A stretch of 64,000 bases of DNA from the NCBI GenBank assembly GCA_030435675.1, contig CM059621.1:14260001-14324000 (forward strand). The letters run 5' to 3'. Shown in pieces: positions 10,968 through 23,400 of this stretch. The position numbers and the translations under genes were made by a program. The notes beneath the pieces were generated by a model. It was given only the letters and a program-made list of their open reading frames with translations, was not told where the DNA came from and made no database searches. Every line of letters begins with the position of its first letter. The stretch's first letter is position 1. Source of the stretch: Steinernema hermaphroditum (lineage: Eukaryota > Nematoda > Chromadorea > Rhabditida > Steinernematidae).

Positions 10968-12765
10968 CTGACAGATGCTTAATGAACTAGCCGAATTCCA
11001 AAGAGCGCGGTACTCTTTTCCGTGGATCGAAACGTAGGCGAGAACGTCTGACTCAGGATGCGTCATGAATACGCGGGCAAATGGAGAATCGTCATGCACC
11101 TGCGAAAGTGGTGGTGGTTGATGGAAGGCGACGAATGATTAAGAAGGCGGCGACGCCATGTGAATTGTGGTCGAAAAAGGACTTGAGGCTACTTAAAAAG
11201 CCATTACGGTGCTTTTGCTAACAGAGGATCTACCAATAGAATTATCGTTCCATAGAACAATTTTGCGGGCAAAGTGCTAAGCAGAAGAATAGACATTTGG
11301 ACGACTCCGCTGGAGTATGAGACTCTCTTACAAAAATGAATCCTTATCTCAGGGGAAATGCTTCGTTGTATGCCAATTTATTGTAAGTGTGCTTTCCACG
11401 ATTCACCCTCAAAACTAACGACTAGAGGCGTGGACTTCGGAGCCGTAGCAAGCTTCGACTTAACTGGTGGAATAGATAGAGTCGGGCGAAGATTAAGAGC
11501 TTCCTGGTCAACTGGATGAAATGCATGGGCTCTAGGTCTTCTGAGAGCCAGGGCGAGGAGCCCACTTACTCAACACCCTTCCGAGAGAGCGAACGACCCA
11601 TGCGATCGGTCGGAACCGACACAAATGAAAGAAACATTTGATAACTGTCTGCTCTCACCGGCGCGAGACAGTGCAGACGGTCAGAGAAGAGAAAGTTCCG
11701 GTTGTCCAAAATCTGAATCCATCAAAAGCCGAGCAAAAATAAATCCGAATGTGGATGTGTAGATACACCTACACATATGCGAAAATGACATGTTCAGTTA
11801 CATCCAATTTATTTTTGAGGCCCTCATCAATCAAGAAAACTCTGATTCCGTAAAAGAATATCGAAACCATTGATACAACAGCCAATGTGTTGCTAATTTT
11901 CAAAATTATCGGAAATCTTGCAGTTTACCCCATTTTAGCACGATCCATATTGCTCTCCTCGACGTGGAGCTACCGACATAATGTATGTGGCCGCCCCAAA
12001 GGTGAGCATCGCCTTAACAAATACGTCTAAAGGAACTTCTCTAGGATTTGTGTTGATTCTATCCAATAGCACTAGGAAACGTAAAAAACGGAACTTTAGG
12101 CCAACACTGGACATCTAAAAATCCATTTTTTCGATACCGCCAAAAAAATGCAAAAATGAATTTTGATCTTGTGCACATTCTTATTGTCTCCTATAATTTT
12201 GACATCAGGAAATTCACCAAAAATGAGATGTTATAAAAACGAGTGTTGTATGCATTTAGAGAAGCTACCGCAATCCGTTAAAATATAAATTAAAACAATC
12301 GATAAACAAGAAGGAAAGAAATTACAAGATTTGTAATTAGCCTGCCAGCGGACGAATGTAAAGGTGTCTGTGAGACGAGTCGCCGCAACATCAGGCGGAC
12401 AACGCTTCGCAACGAGGAAAAAACGACGAGCCTCTCATTTGCATATGAATAAAAGAGCAACGTGGAAAAGTGCACACATCCTTTATGGTTCCTCTCTCGC
12501 GCGCACATCTTTTTGTGTTCCGCATTCTAAAAGGGCCCAGAAGGTGTTGCAGCTGAAACGTCCATTGTGTTCTGTGTTTTGAATGTAATCTTTTATATTC
12601 TTGAGACCGTATGCGGAAGTTTTTGATATTGTTGTGAGATGTGACGTACTGAGATGTACTAACTGCACCGCCGTGTCCCAGGGAATAGTGAGCATCAAAC
12701 AATACAAGAATGTGCTTGATCTATACTAACAATGGAAGTGTCAGACATGCCAGACTCCGATCCAG

Positions 12766-13017
12766 CTAAAATTTTTGCGCAGAAGAAAGCGTTGAAACTG
12801 ATGAAGATAAAACTATGTTGTCGTCTCTCGTGCACAGATAGGCATCCCTGAACTCCTTTAATTTCTGAAGAGTCTTTTCTCGGTTTTGGTTCGGGTCGGA
12901 TTTGGGGTGAATGACAGTGGGACACGGGTAACTGATCCATTTTTGTGATGAAATCAGAAAAATAAAAAAAGCGACGACAACCGAGGAGATAAAGACTTTA
13001 TTCAAAACTTTATTCAA
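12766..13017 (-). pseudogene. Possible membrane-anchor exon or remnant, unrecognised
   Basis: The minus-strand frame gives a hydrophobic segment (FISSVVVAFFIFLIS) followed by a polar stretch with PCPTVIHPKSDP and two Cys, ending at a stop. This resembles the start of a type II membrane protein. There is no ATG at the front of the frame (only TTG in a small GTTTTGAATAAA tandem), and I find no convincing flanking exons. It may be a relic of a secretory or glycosyltransferase gene, or chance. Confidence 0.25.
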
Positions 13018-14098
13018 AACAAATAAAATTATTAAAAAAGAGCCCTTTTATGGTCGGAATGGAACACCTGGAAAATGACGATCTTGATATGAAAGTTCCA
13101 TTTTGAGCGATTTATTTTCAGAATTTGAAGATAATTTTTGAATTTGAAGATATTGCTTTATGTAATTTTTGGGTAAACATCGAACTGGGTCTTGGATACC
13201 AGTATTCGACCCCAACCATTCCTTTTCGCGTCCTAAGAAAATTAGCAAACGCACATAGAGAACAGTGACCAGTTTAAACACAAGATCTCCGCGGTAGATT
13301 TCATAATATTGTCCATTTTGGCTAATATTTCATTGGGACATGACTTTAGAGGAGCGCTTACATAGTTAATGTGGAAAAACAGTCTTTAGGTTCCACGATG
13401 TCGACGGTTTAGTAGGTGGAGAAATCTTGTCAAAACTAGTAAATCCTCACTCCGAAAGATTCGTACGACCCTAGCGCCATGCGGTAAATCCTTCAAGATC
13501 ATCCAATGGTGGAAAGGGAAGGCACTCAAAAATGTCACATCTTCCCAAGGCAGTCCACTACATACAAAGACCAAATCGAAGGGGATGGTATCAACAATGT
13601 GATCCAGTTGCAGTAAAAGTCCTCGGCTTTTCGATGCACTATGAAGGCTAACTGGGTTTTTAAATATGGTTAGAAAGGGACAACGGACTGATATGCAAAA
13701 ATTGTACGTGGAAAGCTTTGGGAAGATGGAAACGAATTAAGAAGTACAAAAATCGCTACATCATTTCAAGACTGGTCTGGGATGTGGTTAGAAAGGAACG
13801 CCAACGACTTGGCCAAAACGACAATTTGCTGGTTCTTCAAAGGTCTTCCAGCCGAGCAGCTTTCCAGAGTGGAATGCGGGTTCTTTGTGTGATCTGTAAG
13901 GGTTCGTGCCCATTAAAAGTAAAGTAAAGAGGCGAGAGCACGACCTTCCTTTATCGATCCTCCAACCACAACCCGACTTATCAGCATTCCCAATGATATT
14001 TACATTGGGAAATCCAATACAGGGTACGTCCCAACAGTTCCATCCGCTTTACTTTCACACAAAGATAGCAAAAATACAACACTGTATATGCCACCAAC

Positions 14099-14127
14099 AA
14101 CTTTACTTTACTTTACTTTACTTTATT
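14099..14127 (+). repeat. (TTTAC)n microsatellite
   Basis: About five perfect TTTAC units directly before the family A repeat that begins near 14129; it may be the slippage-prone tail or insertion site of that element. Confidence 0.85.
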
Positions 14128-14128
14128 T

Positions 14129-14600
14129 CCCGAATCAAAGGCTTTGCGCCTTGCAGGACACCGAAAAATAGACAAACAGAGGAAGTCTCATTGCTGCAGG
14201 CTTCATCCCTGGCGTAGCGGTGGTGTCGAACCGGTCTTAGACGGCGCGCTTCACGGGGCATCTGGGAATCGGCGAAACTTCGGGAATGGCGACGGAACAT
14301 CTTCTTCGCGGGCGTTTGCGGCACAGCGGACGCTTCTGAGCTCGCATCTGCTTCGGAGAGATGAGCCCATGGTCCGGGAGTTGCGTCTTCGCTGGTGGTG
14401 GCATCCTCAGAGCGTCGGCGACCTTCGGGATGACATCTCGCGCTACCGGATTCCTGGCGTCGGACATCTTGTTGTCAACGGTGGTGGGATTACGGCTTCC
14501 GGGTGTCCCAATTCCCTCTGGAAGCCGGAAAACTCACAACTGCCACAGGGTTTACCATCAGACCAACCGGACACTCGGAGAGCGACCGTAGGGACCGACC
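14129..14600 (+). repeat. Family A dispersed repeat, longest copy
   Basis: GC-rich relative to its surroundings. It shares ordered blocks with 58590-58920 (+) and the reverse complement of 31884-32060: GTTGCGTCTTCG, CAGAGCGT.GGCGACCTTC, GGATGAC and GGAAAACTCACA. Open frames across it are not conserved between copies, so it is more likely a non-coding SINE or MITE-type element than a gene. Confidence 0.6.
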
Positions 14601-15149
14601 GCTCACCACCGCGACACGAGTGAGACCCAACAACAATAAAAGGAAATTAGTCACGACGCTAAAGTATGCAAATGACGGTGGGATTCAAACAGATCGCTGC
14701 GCGACCGAATCTGCTAGCGGAACGCATCGACTTGGACCTCTTACGTATTCGGTGTTCTTCAATGTACCGAATTCTTCTTGGAACACGCCCGCACCAATGC
14801 GGACAGGGTAGCAGCGGCAATATAAAGCAGCAAAGAGAACTGGGCAAAAATGCTCAACGCTAGGCTGTTCGAGGTCAATTAATCTGTTCTTTTCTAGTTC
14901 GCACGACTGAATTAGATCTGATTGATTCCATCGGAGCGAGGCTTAGTCTTCAGGATTTGAGTCGTCGATAGTTGGAACTGCTGCTGTAAAAGATCTAACG
15001 CGAACAGATATCAGCATTTAACAATGAAAAAAAAGAGATGCAGCACTTGCAAAGTCGTTTACAAGGAAGGTTACTTTGATTTGGAATTTCCAGAAGTTTC
15101 GATGGACTTCATGATTTTTAAGCACAGAGTGCAAGATTGAAACTACAGT

Positions 15150-15610
15150 GAACAGTGAACACTATATCTGACCCTTTAGTGGTGAACCTATCAGTGGCAT
15201 AGAAAAAGTGCATGGGAGTTCTGTACAAAATCTTAAATCGATGATTGTGAAATATTTTTGCCGCTTTCTAGTTTGGTCACTATCTATAACAATCACATGT
15301 CTTTCCAAGGTCAGACTGCGAGCAACATGATCACAAAAATTTTCACCTATATTCATATCTTGGATTCATGAGAATTGGTTGTTCTAGGTAAAGAGCAATT
15401 CATCTTGGATTTGAATGAATTCTATCAGGTCCCCAGTTTGACCCCATTCGACTATAGCACTGACAATGTCGTTTATTAACCATCATAGATGTGTAATCCT
15501 TAATCTGAGGTGTTCAACGAATCTATAACCTCAACTCTTCTTCCATTCGCCGCTCTGCCAATTTTCAGCTCGATCTGAGGCATTCTCTTCGGAAGGTTCC
15601 CTTGTCAATC
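15150..15610 (-). pseudogene. Decayed duplicate of the tetraspan gene 3' end
   Basis: 15452-15600 matches the last exon of the tetraspan gene (16235-16434) in the same orientation: AGCGGCGAA, AAGAAGAGTT, GGTTATAGATTCGT and the stop-proximal ACACATCTATGATGG all have counterparts. The copy carries an in-frame TGA after SGEWKKS, so it cannot encode the C-terminus. The flank also matches: CACAAAAATTTTCACC and TCATATCTTGGATTCA at 15330-15365 mirror 16126-16156. This is a tandem duplication that decayed, not a functional paralogue. Confidence 0.7.
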
Positions 15611-15639
15611 CGATCAATGGTTCAATTTGATAGCCTCAC

Positions 15640-15910
15640 GCTGCGAAAACGCCGTTTTATCTAACATAAACCAAATGAGATTTTTTGTTTGGTATAAACC
15701 ACTTTACCAAACCGAACTTTTTTTTTTGTTTTTTTAGAACATTTGTAAACCACAGTGCTAAACCTGGGCCTTTAGTGGTGAACCTATTAGTGACCAATGT
15801 TCCTCCGTTAGAATAGGTTTTTATAATATTTTTGGAAGTTTTTAGTTTGCCCAGTATAACAAACACATATGGTTCCAAGGTTACGGTAGCAGCGGCGTCA
15901 ACGGCAACTA
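15640..15910 (-). repeat. Third partial copy of the tetraspan downstream region
   Basis: Blocks GCCTCACGCTG.GAAAAC..GTTTTAT (15640 and again 15930), CCTTTAGTGGTGAACCTAT (15170 and 15770) and TTCCAAGGT (15302, 15873, 16108) recur in order, showing that 15.1-16.2 kb was built by repeated tandem duplication of the tetraspan gene's 3' flank. Confidence 0.6.
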
Positions 15911-16234
15911 GTTCATACATATATTGACAGCCTCACGCTGTGAAAACCTGTTTTATTCAACATAAGTTCAACAATACAGCAAATGTGGCACAGTAAATAA
16001 TAAGAATATATTATCAGCATCAATTTTTGGGCTTCCGAGTGGGTTTGTCCAAACAAGAATTTTTGTGCGATGTGAACGACTTTACTAAAACAAACAAAAC
16101 CATTTCCAAGGTGGGGTGTGACCACAAAAATTTTCACCGATATTTATATCTTTGATTCACGAAAATTGTGCTGTCCTAGATAAAGAGGTGAAATAATCAA
16201 CTCATATAGCACTTAGAAAGTCGTTTATCACCCA

Positions 16235-17007
16235 TCACAGATGTATAATTCTTAACCTGAAGTGTTCTACGAATCTATAACCCAAACTCTTCTTTTGTTC
16301 GCCGCTCCAGGAGAAATTGAGCGGTCGATCTCGGAGATAACAATAATGTATGTAGATCGTCCATATGATCCAAAGTGATATACTGGCGTGGATGGCGATT
16401 AGAAGCATGACAAACAGAAGCATGAGTAACATTACTAAAATCGATGAGAGAAGCATGGTGATATGGACTTACATCCAGAGAGATAGTCCTTGACCTCTAT
16501 GATATGAGTCAGTCCTGTCGACATTTTGATTATCAGATAGACTTCGAATAATTCTCTCAAAATCTTAAGAATGAAAATCTCGTATGTATGTATTGCCTCT
16601 AGAATTACCGAGACTCCAATATAAGGCAATATGAGTGCATGTCTCTCCAAGAACACCGCTATAATCAACGATAATGCACTGACGATATAGACTCCAGCAA
16701 CGGCAGTCAAAAAAGTGGATTTGAAGTATACGGCCCAGCCGAGGGCCACGAAGGAAAGAAGCAAACTGACTATCGCCACCACTTTTCCAGAATTCTGAAG
16801 CCTCGGCTAAGTCACAAAAATGAACCGTCTTGTTCTACCTGTGTGTGACAACAACCACAACAAACTTCGTAGTCAGCATGACCTTTGTCGAAGGTGTCGT
16901 CGCAAGTGTAGCCGATTTCTAAGCATCCAGGTTCTCTGAAGTGCTGAAACTACACTAGTACAGGAAGTGCAGGACGAATTCACCGCTACAAGCGAATCAG
17001 GGGACAT
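16235..17007 (-). CDS. Four-TM membrane protein with Cys-rich N-terminus, 216 aa (LAPTM/DUF7027-like)
   Basis: Four exons: 17007-16984, 16943-16839, 16794-16473, 16434-16235 (651 nt), with introns of 40, 44 and 38 nt. Residues 9-43 contain a short cysteine-rich block (EVCCGCCHTQ) just before the first membrane segment, typical of nematode four-TM proteins related to LAPTM4/DUF7027. TM segments lie near 48-67, 71-92, 97-118 and 152-184. The C-terminal tail is cytosolic and basic (SGEQKKSLGYRF). Such proteins are usually found in endolysosomal or plasma membranes; the exact function is unknown. The first exon is only eight codons and is the weakest part of the model: the donor could be six bases earlier, or the start could lie elsewhere. 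Intron 2 contains ATTTTTG on the coding strand. Confidence 0.75.
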
Positions 17008-17796
17008 GTTTGCAGAGGCCGCAGACGATCGATCGACGGTGTAAAGTGACTAATCTGTCCAGAGATTCCATGTGATAACGAAGGCGAGGTGTCAAGAAGA
17101 GAATGACGAAAGATTACACTTTTGACCACGCGACAACTTTATGATCGGACAGCATTGCAGATTAATAGTACAAAAATATAGATGCGAAATGAAATTAGTG
17201 AAATATGAAATATTTTCAACAATGAAATATCAATAGCGGCTGTGTTTGAACAGATGCATGACGCGAAATATATTTGGTAACATTAGTTTTTTTTTCTTTT
17301 CGACGGCCTCGTCCGTTCGCTGTGGGGTCGGCCGTTCACTTCACTTCCTAGTGCGTCTAGTCATTGCTGTAGCGTCAGCTTTTGAAACGCACACGTAGCT
17401 TAAATAGGAGATTTCATTTGCTATTAGTACAAAGTGGTCCGCTTAAAAGAGCTAGAGATTTTTAAAATCAAACTAAGGCTCATAAAACACGGTTGCCCGG
17501 CGACGGTCCAGGGGTGTGCGACGGATACGAATTCAGATGGAAATCGGTGTCATTCGCGCTGTGGAGCTTTATTTTTTGAAATATAATATATTTCGTGTTG
17601 CTCAGTCGAAAACGGGTCGTGCGTAAATATCTTCTATTTTCGTAATATTTGCTCCTTGGGTGAAATTGATTTACGCGTTGTTGAGAACGGTTAACTCTCA
17701 TCCCACGCTATGATGAACCGCTTGTCCACTGCATTCCTGCTGATGTTGGAGGTTTATTCTGTCTAGACGGGATTACCTTGAGATTATACGGGCTTG

Positions 17797-17935
17797 TTGA
17801 TTGGCGCTCATGTAAATGGCTAAAGTGGGCGAAAAAATTGTAAAGTCTCAGGAAACTCGAACCGAAATCACTGCTGGTTACAAAATAGGCAAAAAATCAC
17901 TGAAAAAGCTGCAAAAAAACTCAAAGCTTAGCATC
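17797..17935 (+). repeat. Family C dispersed repeat, copy 1
   Basis: Begins GATTGGCGCTCATGTAAATG and shares about 135 bases with 57090-57318 at roughly 90% by eye, including GGAAACTCGAACCGAAA and GGTTACAAAATAGGC. The two copies are 39 kb apart in the same orientation. Confidence 0.85.
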
Positions 17936-17971
17936 GCCAGAGAGATAGTGGAAGTAGAGCAATACCATCTC

Positions 17972-18045
17972 AACTGTCTGTGTGGCTCATTGCGAACGTT
18001 CTCTGTTTGTAAGCGGGCGGTGTCGGGTTCGGTTCCCCTCGGGGT
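17972..18045 (+). repeat. tRNA-derived SINE head, copy 1
   Basis: Has pol III internal promoter boxes at tRNA spacing: A box TGGCTCATTGCG at 17983 and B box GGTTCGGTTCC at 18026, 43 bases apart. A TTTGTAA loop lies between them, as in a tRNA anticodon arm. Stems are degenerate, so it is not a functional tRNA. Nineteen bases (TGTGGCTCATTGCGAACGT) are identical to the minus-strand copy at 32192. The CA microsatellite begins about 40 bases later and could be its expanded tail. Confidence 0.65.
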
Positions 18046-18082
18046 CCTCATTTTGTGTGGGTGTTTCCGCCGTGCGCACGGA

Positions 18083-18338
<256 letters not shown>

Positions 18339-19101
18339 TCAGACTCTAGGACACATTTGGTGGATATCCCAAGATGTAAGCTATGAAAACGTTTAGTAAC
18401 GTTTAGTGTGCTTAGCCTGCGTGTTGCTCAGAACTCTAAGCTAACCATTGTTAGAATTTCGGTTTCAATGGAAACTAGGGACGAGATGCGAGCTGCAAAG
18501 TAAGCTAGGGTGGCTCATTTAATAGGAACTTCATTGTGAACAATTCGAATGAAATCAGTGCCAAACTGTAAGAATTTAAATAAAAAAAGTGCCAAAATAA
18601 AATGTTACGCTTGTCTGATTGCGCGAGAAGTCATCGTGAAGGTCTTCGACGCTCCGAGGACACGTCAGTCCGTTTTTTAACCGGCGATATGTTAAATATA
18701 CGTGGCAGGCTTATCAGATAATGTCCATGAACAGTCGACTACGCCCGCTGTTTGCCTTCAGTCCACTCGCAACATCGCGGTGTGTTTTATGAGCGTCGGT
18801 ATCAGTTGTCCTTTCTCGATTCTTCGCGTATTTCGCTTCTTTCATTTGTCAACAATGGCTATTGGGAACAGTGATACCGATCGAGTGCGAAATCCAAACG
18901 AGTCCGGACTCGTCGGCATCTCTGCTTTGAAATTTGTTTACATCGCACCAACTATTAGCCAGCGGACGACTGCCATAAACAAAAAGTAGCTTCAAGTAAC
19001 TGTTACGTTATTACGCTTGGACGTGAGACATTATTTAAACAAATGTTCCTAGAAAATTCTTAGTTAGTCGCCGAATATCATTTATTTGTGTCTTTTATAA
19101 A

Positions 19102-19239
19102 GGCCTGGCCATACTCCACGGGGTTAGACGCACGCGCATCCTAACTCCATTGTAAATTTGGCCGGCGGGGTATTTTTTGCCCCGCGGTAAATGGAGTTAG
19201 GACGCGCGTGCGTCTTAAGCCGTGGAGTATGGCCAGGCC
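19102..19239. repeat. 138-bp near-perfect hairpin (foldback MITE)
   Basis: Left arm from GGCCTGGCCATACTCCACGG and right arm ending CCGTGGAGTATGGCCAGGCC pair over about 50 bases with few mismatches. The centre is also palindromic (GGCGGGGTA.TTTTTTGCCCCGC). The arms are GC-rich in an AT-rich surround. No coding capacity. Confidence 0.9.
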
Positions 19240-20435
19240 CTAAGTATTTTTCAGACTCGTTTGAAGCATTTTAAGCTTTCATGGTCAGAAACTTTTGAAA
19301 TTCACATATGTTTACAACATTTACTAAATGCGTGCCCTCTGGGTTACGCATCCCTGATGGCACCCTAATCTTGCCAGCGTCACTTTTCCACCATCGACAG
19401 TTCCGGCTATTTGTTCCTCACAGGTTGTCATGATAACAATCAGTGGGAAAAAGTTGTATACGTGGCATCGGCTACGGGTTTGCGTGATCATGTATTCAGT
19501 CACATAGACACCTTAGAAGGGACCTGCGTCTTGGTGACATCAATTTATAACACATAAAAAATGGAGATACAATGAATCAACTATAAGCTACATTAATTTT
19601 GGAAGACGCCTTAAGCATAGTCAAATACAACAAAACATCAATTGCTTACACGGACAAATCGTGTAGATAATAGAAGTGATGTTCCACTGAGAAGCAATTG
19701 GAAACCGATCGATTTCACACAGGTCCGCCTTTTCTAAATGATCACCAATGTCTAAAGTACATGTCTCGCAGACAAATACCGCTGTCTATGGGGACAGATT
19801 TCTCTGTGTCTCCTAGATTTATCCGTCCCTTGCATTGTTTTCATGACTCATGTTTTTGTCTACGATTCCTTCGAGAAACTTCAGGTGACTTTGAAAAAAG
19901 CCAAATCAGTCGGATATTCGTGCTCGAAGTCATTAATTAAGTGGCTTTTCAATGTATCCGTGGAGATTTTGATCGTACGGGGACGTCTATTTTTTCCAAT
20001 TTCTTCTGACATGCCGTCGCGCGCTCATCAGATGGATAAGAGCGCGATTTTGAGGCGCTGCCTTCAATTGAATACTCAAACACAAAGTGTAGATTCAGGG
20101 TGGATTTTTGGTGGCATTTTGTTCGCACTAATTTCAAGAAGGCATATTTTTCTGTAACGACGAGCTCAAACTTCCCTGGAAATGAGAGATACTTGAATCT
20201 ATTAAATAATGGTCATATATAACTGAATTTAATCGTTTTTGAAATTGATTGAAATATGAAAGAAATGTTTATTTGCATTGTGGCTCTAGGATACGACTTA
20301 GTCACATTAAGACGATTACCCAAGTGAAGCCATCATGGCTCATGTATACTCATCTCTCCGCGGCTCTTTGACATCACCCCGTATTTGCACTATCGGTTCC
20401 GTGAGTTCTCGTTCTGCACTTATCAGTGAACATTG

Positions 20436-20438
20436 CAG
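20436..20438 (+). promoter_or_regulatory. Putative trans-splice acceptor of the GT92 gene
   Basis: CATTGCAG ends 8 bases before the ATG at 20447, a spacing typical of nematode spliced-leader sites. The ATG has a good context (CCACCATGG). Confidence 0.35.
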
Positions 20439-20446
20439 TTCCCACC

Positions 20447-23400
20447 ATGGCCGACGAGACGTTGCTTTCGGAAAAGGGCGAGAAGAGAACAACGCGCCGC
20501 CCCACCGTCACCCACTTCAGAGTGACCCGAAAAGTTCGGATATTCGCATTACTGATCTCGACCGTGGTGTTCTTCTACTTCTTCCTCCAATATTACGATC
20601 CGTCGCCGACTCGAAGAGAAGCAACCAGAGTGAACAGGGTCGCGGCTCCGAAGAAAGTTGAGCAGAGCTTTGTGACTGTCAACGAGAGTGACTCGTTTCT
20701 GCTCTTCTCCTCCTACTTCCACTATGTGTCCAACGACACGATTGGGTTCCAGGCAATCGGCTTCAGTCGGTGTCGCTCAAAAAACGAATCCTGGATCCTT
20801 CATATCGGCAATGAAGGTTTCCAGATGTGGCCTGAGTTTCTCCAAGGAGAATGCCCCGACTACATGGGATGTATCTGGGTGGACTACCGACTTAAAGCGT
20901 TCGTTCCAGCTACGGTCGATCTGAATCAACCAGTAAGTTCATTGTAAAAAAATTGAGTCGAACAAAGTTGGAAATGGCAATTTTTTGGCATCTATTTTCA
21001 AAGTGTCCAATCTAGTTCAATTTCAAAACCGGTGTCCGGCCATCTGACGGTCTCGCACCATCTCGCCACATTTGAATTGAAGTCGAAATTGAAAAAGCCT
21101 CATCCATTCCGAACTTCACTAACAAAAATTGATGTTATGCGTTTGGTGAGATATACAAATCGTCGTCTATTGGGTATTATATTCGTCAAAAATCTCTCGC
21201 AAAAAAAGGAGAGGGCTCCTGCCACGAAACCACGAAAATTTTGCGCGCGCATTTCACGCGCCAAAAAGTTTACAGTGGGAAATGCTCAAAATCATAGTAA
21301 TCCGATTTTTTTTTCGTTTCTGACGCGATTTCTCCAAATTCCATTAACAGACGGTTGCTCAGCAGGCTCTGGCGCGTCGAATGAGCCCTGGCTCGACTGC
21401 CAGTATGCTTTCCTCGCAGAGTTATTAGGATCAATGGTGGATAATGGCACCTTGAATCGTAAGCTGTGGATTTCTAAGAATATGATGGATTAGCTGCCCA
21501 TCACTATGTCGTACATGGATCCTCCTGTGATCTAGGACATCTCCAACATATGAATCTGTAGCTACCTGTTCAACTCTCAATTGCAAACTAATGGTCATTC
21601 TAATAACTCTGCGAGGAAAGCATACTGGCAGTCGAGCCAGGGCTCATTCGACGCGCCAGAGTCTGCTGAGCAACCGTCCGTTAATGAAATTTGGAGAAAT
21701 CGCGTCAGAAACGAGAAAAAATCAGATTACTATGATTTTGAGCATTTCCCATTATAAACTTTTTGGTGCGTGAAATACGCGCGCAAAATTTTCGTGGCGG
21801 GAGCTTTGAGAGATATTTTTGACGAATACAATAGGGTATTTCATGGAAATTCTCCTGCCCGAGAAGTGAGCTGTTTGTGGTTATTCAGCCAGGTGAATGA
21901 ATACCTTGAGTGAAATATGTCTTTATGGTCTTCTTAAAACCGACATTTTCAACTCCCCAAACAGATTCAGAATCAGAGTTGTTATCTCTTCATTAATGTA
22001 AAATAAATTTTCCTGACAGAAGACCCAGCTTTCTAGATAGATATGTAGAAGTTTTATTTATAGTTACAGTGTATATTACTATGTCGACAACAGTGTGATG
22101 TTAAAACATTTTTGACGCAGGCCTCATACGAATGTAAATGACAACACCCGATAATGTAAAATAAATAAATGATTTTTGCGCCTGAGACCTAACGCTCCTA
22201 CGGGTTCTGCGAGTGGAGTCGGGCGGTGATGGCGGCCTTCTTTGCCATACGTTGGAACTTGCCTAGAGTTTCATGCTTTGTGGGGATCGGCGCTCGTAAA
22301 GGAATAATTTTTCATACAAATTATTATTTACAAATAAAATTTTTGTATCCTGGTTGGAATCAATGGAATTACTAGGATAAACTGGTCCCTACATACATTT
22401 TTGATTGGTTGCATCTCATTCGATTAGAAGCGATCTTTGCTAGGCATTAAAAGAAATTCTTCTGACTGCAGAGAGATTTTTGAACCAAGTACTGTTCTTC
22501 CAATCTTCTTCAAGACAGTTATTTCCTCATATAATTAAGTGGATATTATTTTTGCTCAAATTGCTCCCACGTGCGCTGGCGAGAATGTTTTGGGTAACAT
22601 TGAATAACAACGAACTTTCTTTAACTGTTTACAGCATTGCTAGTGATAGGTCGTAAATGTTCTGGTTCCAATTGCATCCCTAGTCCCTGATCTCTTCTCC
22701 AGATAGGTGTCAGTCTGGCCGGGAGCAGAGTCCGGATCTCGATAAGTTGATCTCATCATGATATTGCAGACTTCTGTCTAGATACCTTTTTTTTGGACCA
22801 GCCTGCATATCCTTTGAAATTTCAGCCATACATTTGACCAGTGTAGTCAATGCCATTGGTGATTCGAACATAGTCGTTCACAGTTCCAAAGTGACCAGAG
22901 AAGTAATGAGCTGAAAGAAGAAGAAAACGCTGAGAATGTTCACATGATCGGAGTCAGGTGCTGAACGCTCCAGGCCCGTGCACCATTTCGCCACATTTCA
23001 ATTGAAGTCGAAATTGAAAAGCCTCATCCACTCCGAACTTCACTAACATAAGTTGATGATCATGCGTTTGGTGGGGTATGCAATTTGTCGTCCATTTGGA
23101 AGTGCTGGCCGCTACTCTCTGAGATAATGCAAGAAAGTCTCCACTGCTTTGTGGGAAATGAGCACAAACAAGAAGAAGATCAGTCAAGACTAACCCGCTG
23201 ATCCACCATATAGCCCAGACCTCTGAGTACTTGAGCAATGATGTTCACGGAGAACATTTCGAATCGGTCGAAAACATCAAAAAGTAGGACAGTGCGGTGT
23301 AAACGATTTTTGACGAAGGCCTCATGCAAATGTCCCGATAATGTAAAGATGATTGGTGGTCTGTTAAGCGAATGTAAGCGATAGTGAAGCTTTCAAGAGC

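Larger units (their letters stand above)
10968..16234. other. Mostly non-genic stretch between the monooxygenase and tetraspan genes
   Basis: Contains the monooxygenase 5' flank, a possible membrane-anchor exon on the minus strand (12766-13017), a TTTAC microsatellite (14099-14127), a family A repeat (14129-14600) and decayed duplicates of the tetraspan gene's end (15150-15910). The rest, including 11.1-12.3 kb and 13.3-14.1 kb, shows nothing I can name. Confidence 0.5.

Noticed and set aside
14144..14623. A 159-codon gene
   Set aside because: Lies wholly within the family A repeat; the frame is not preserved at 32 or 58.7 kb.
17972..18045. A functional tRNA-Thr gene
   Set aside because: Boxes and spacing fit, but the anticodon and acceptor stems do not pair well; a SINE head is the better explanation.
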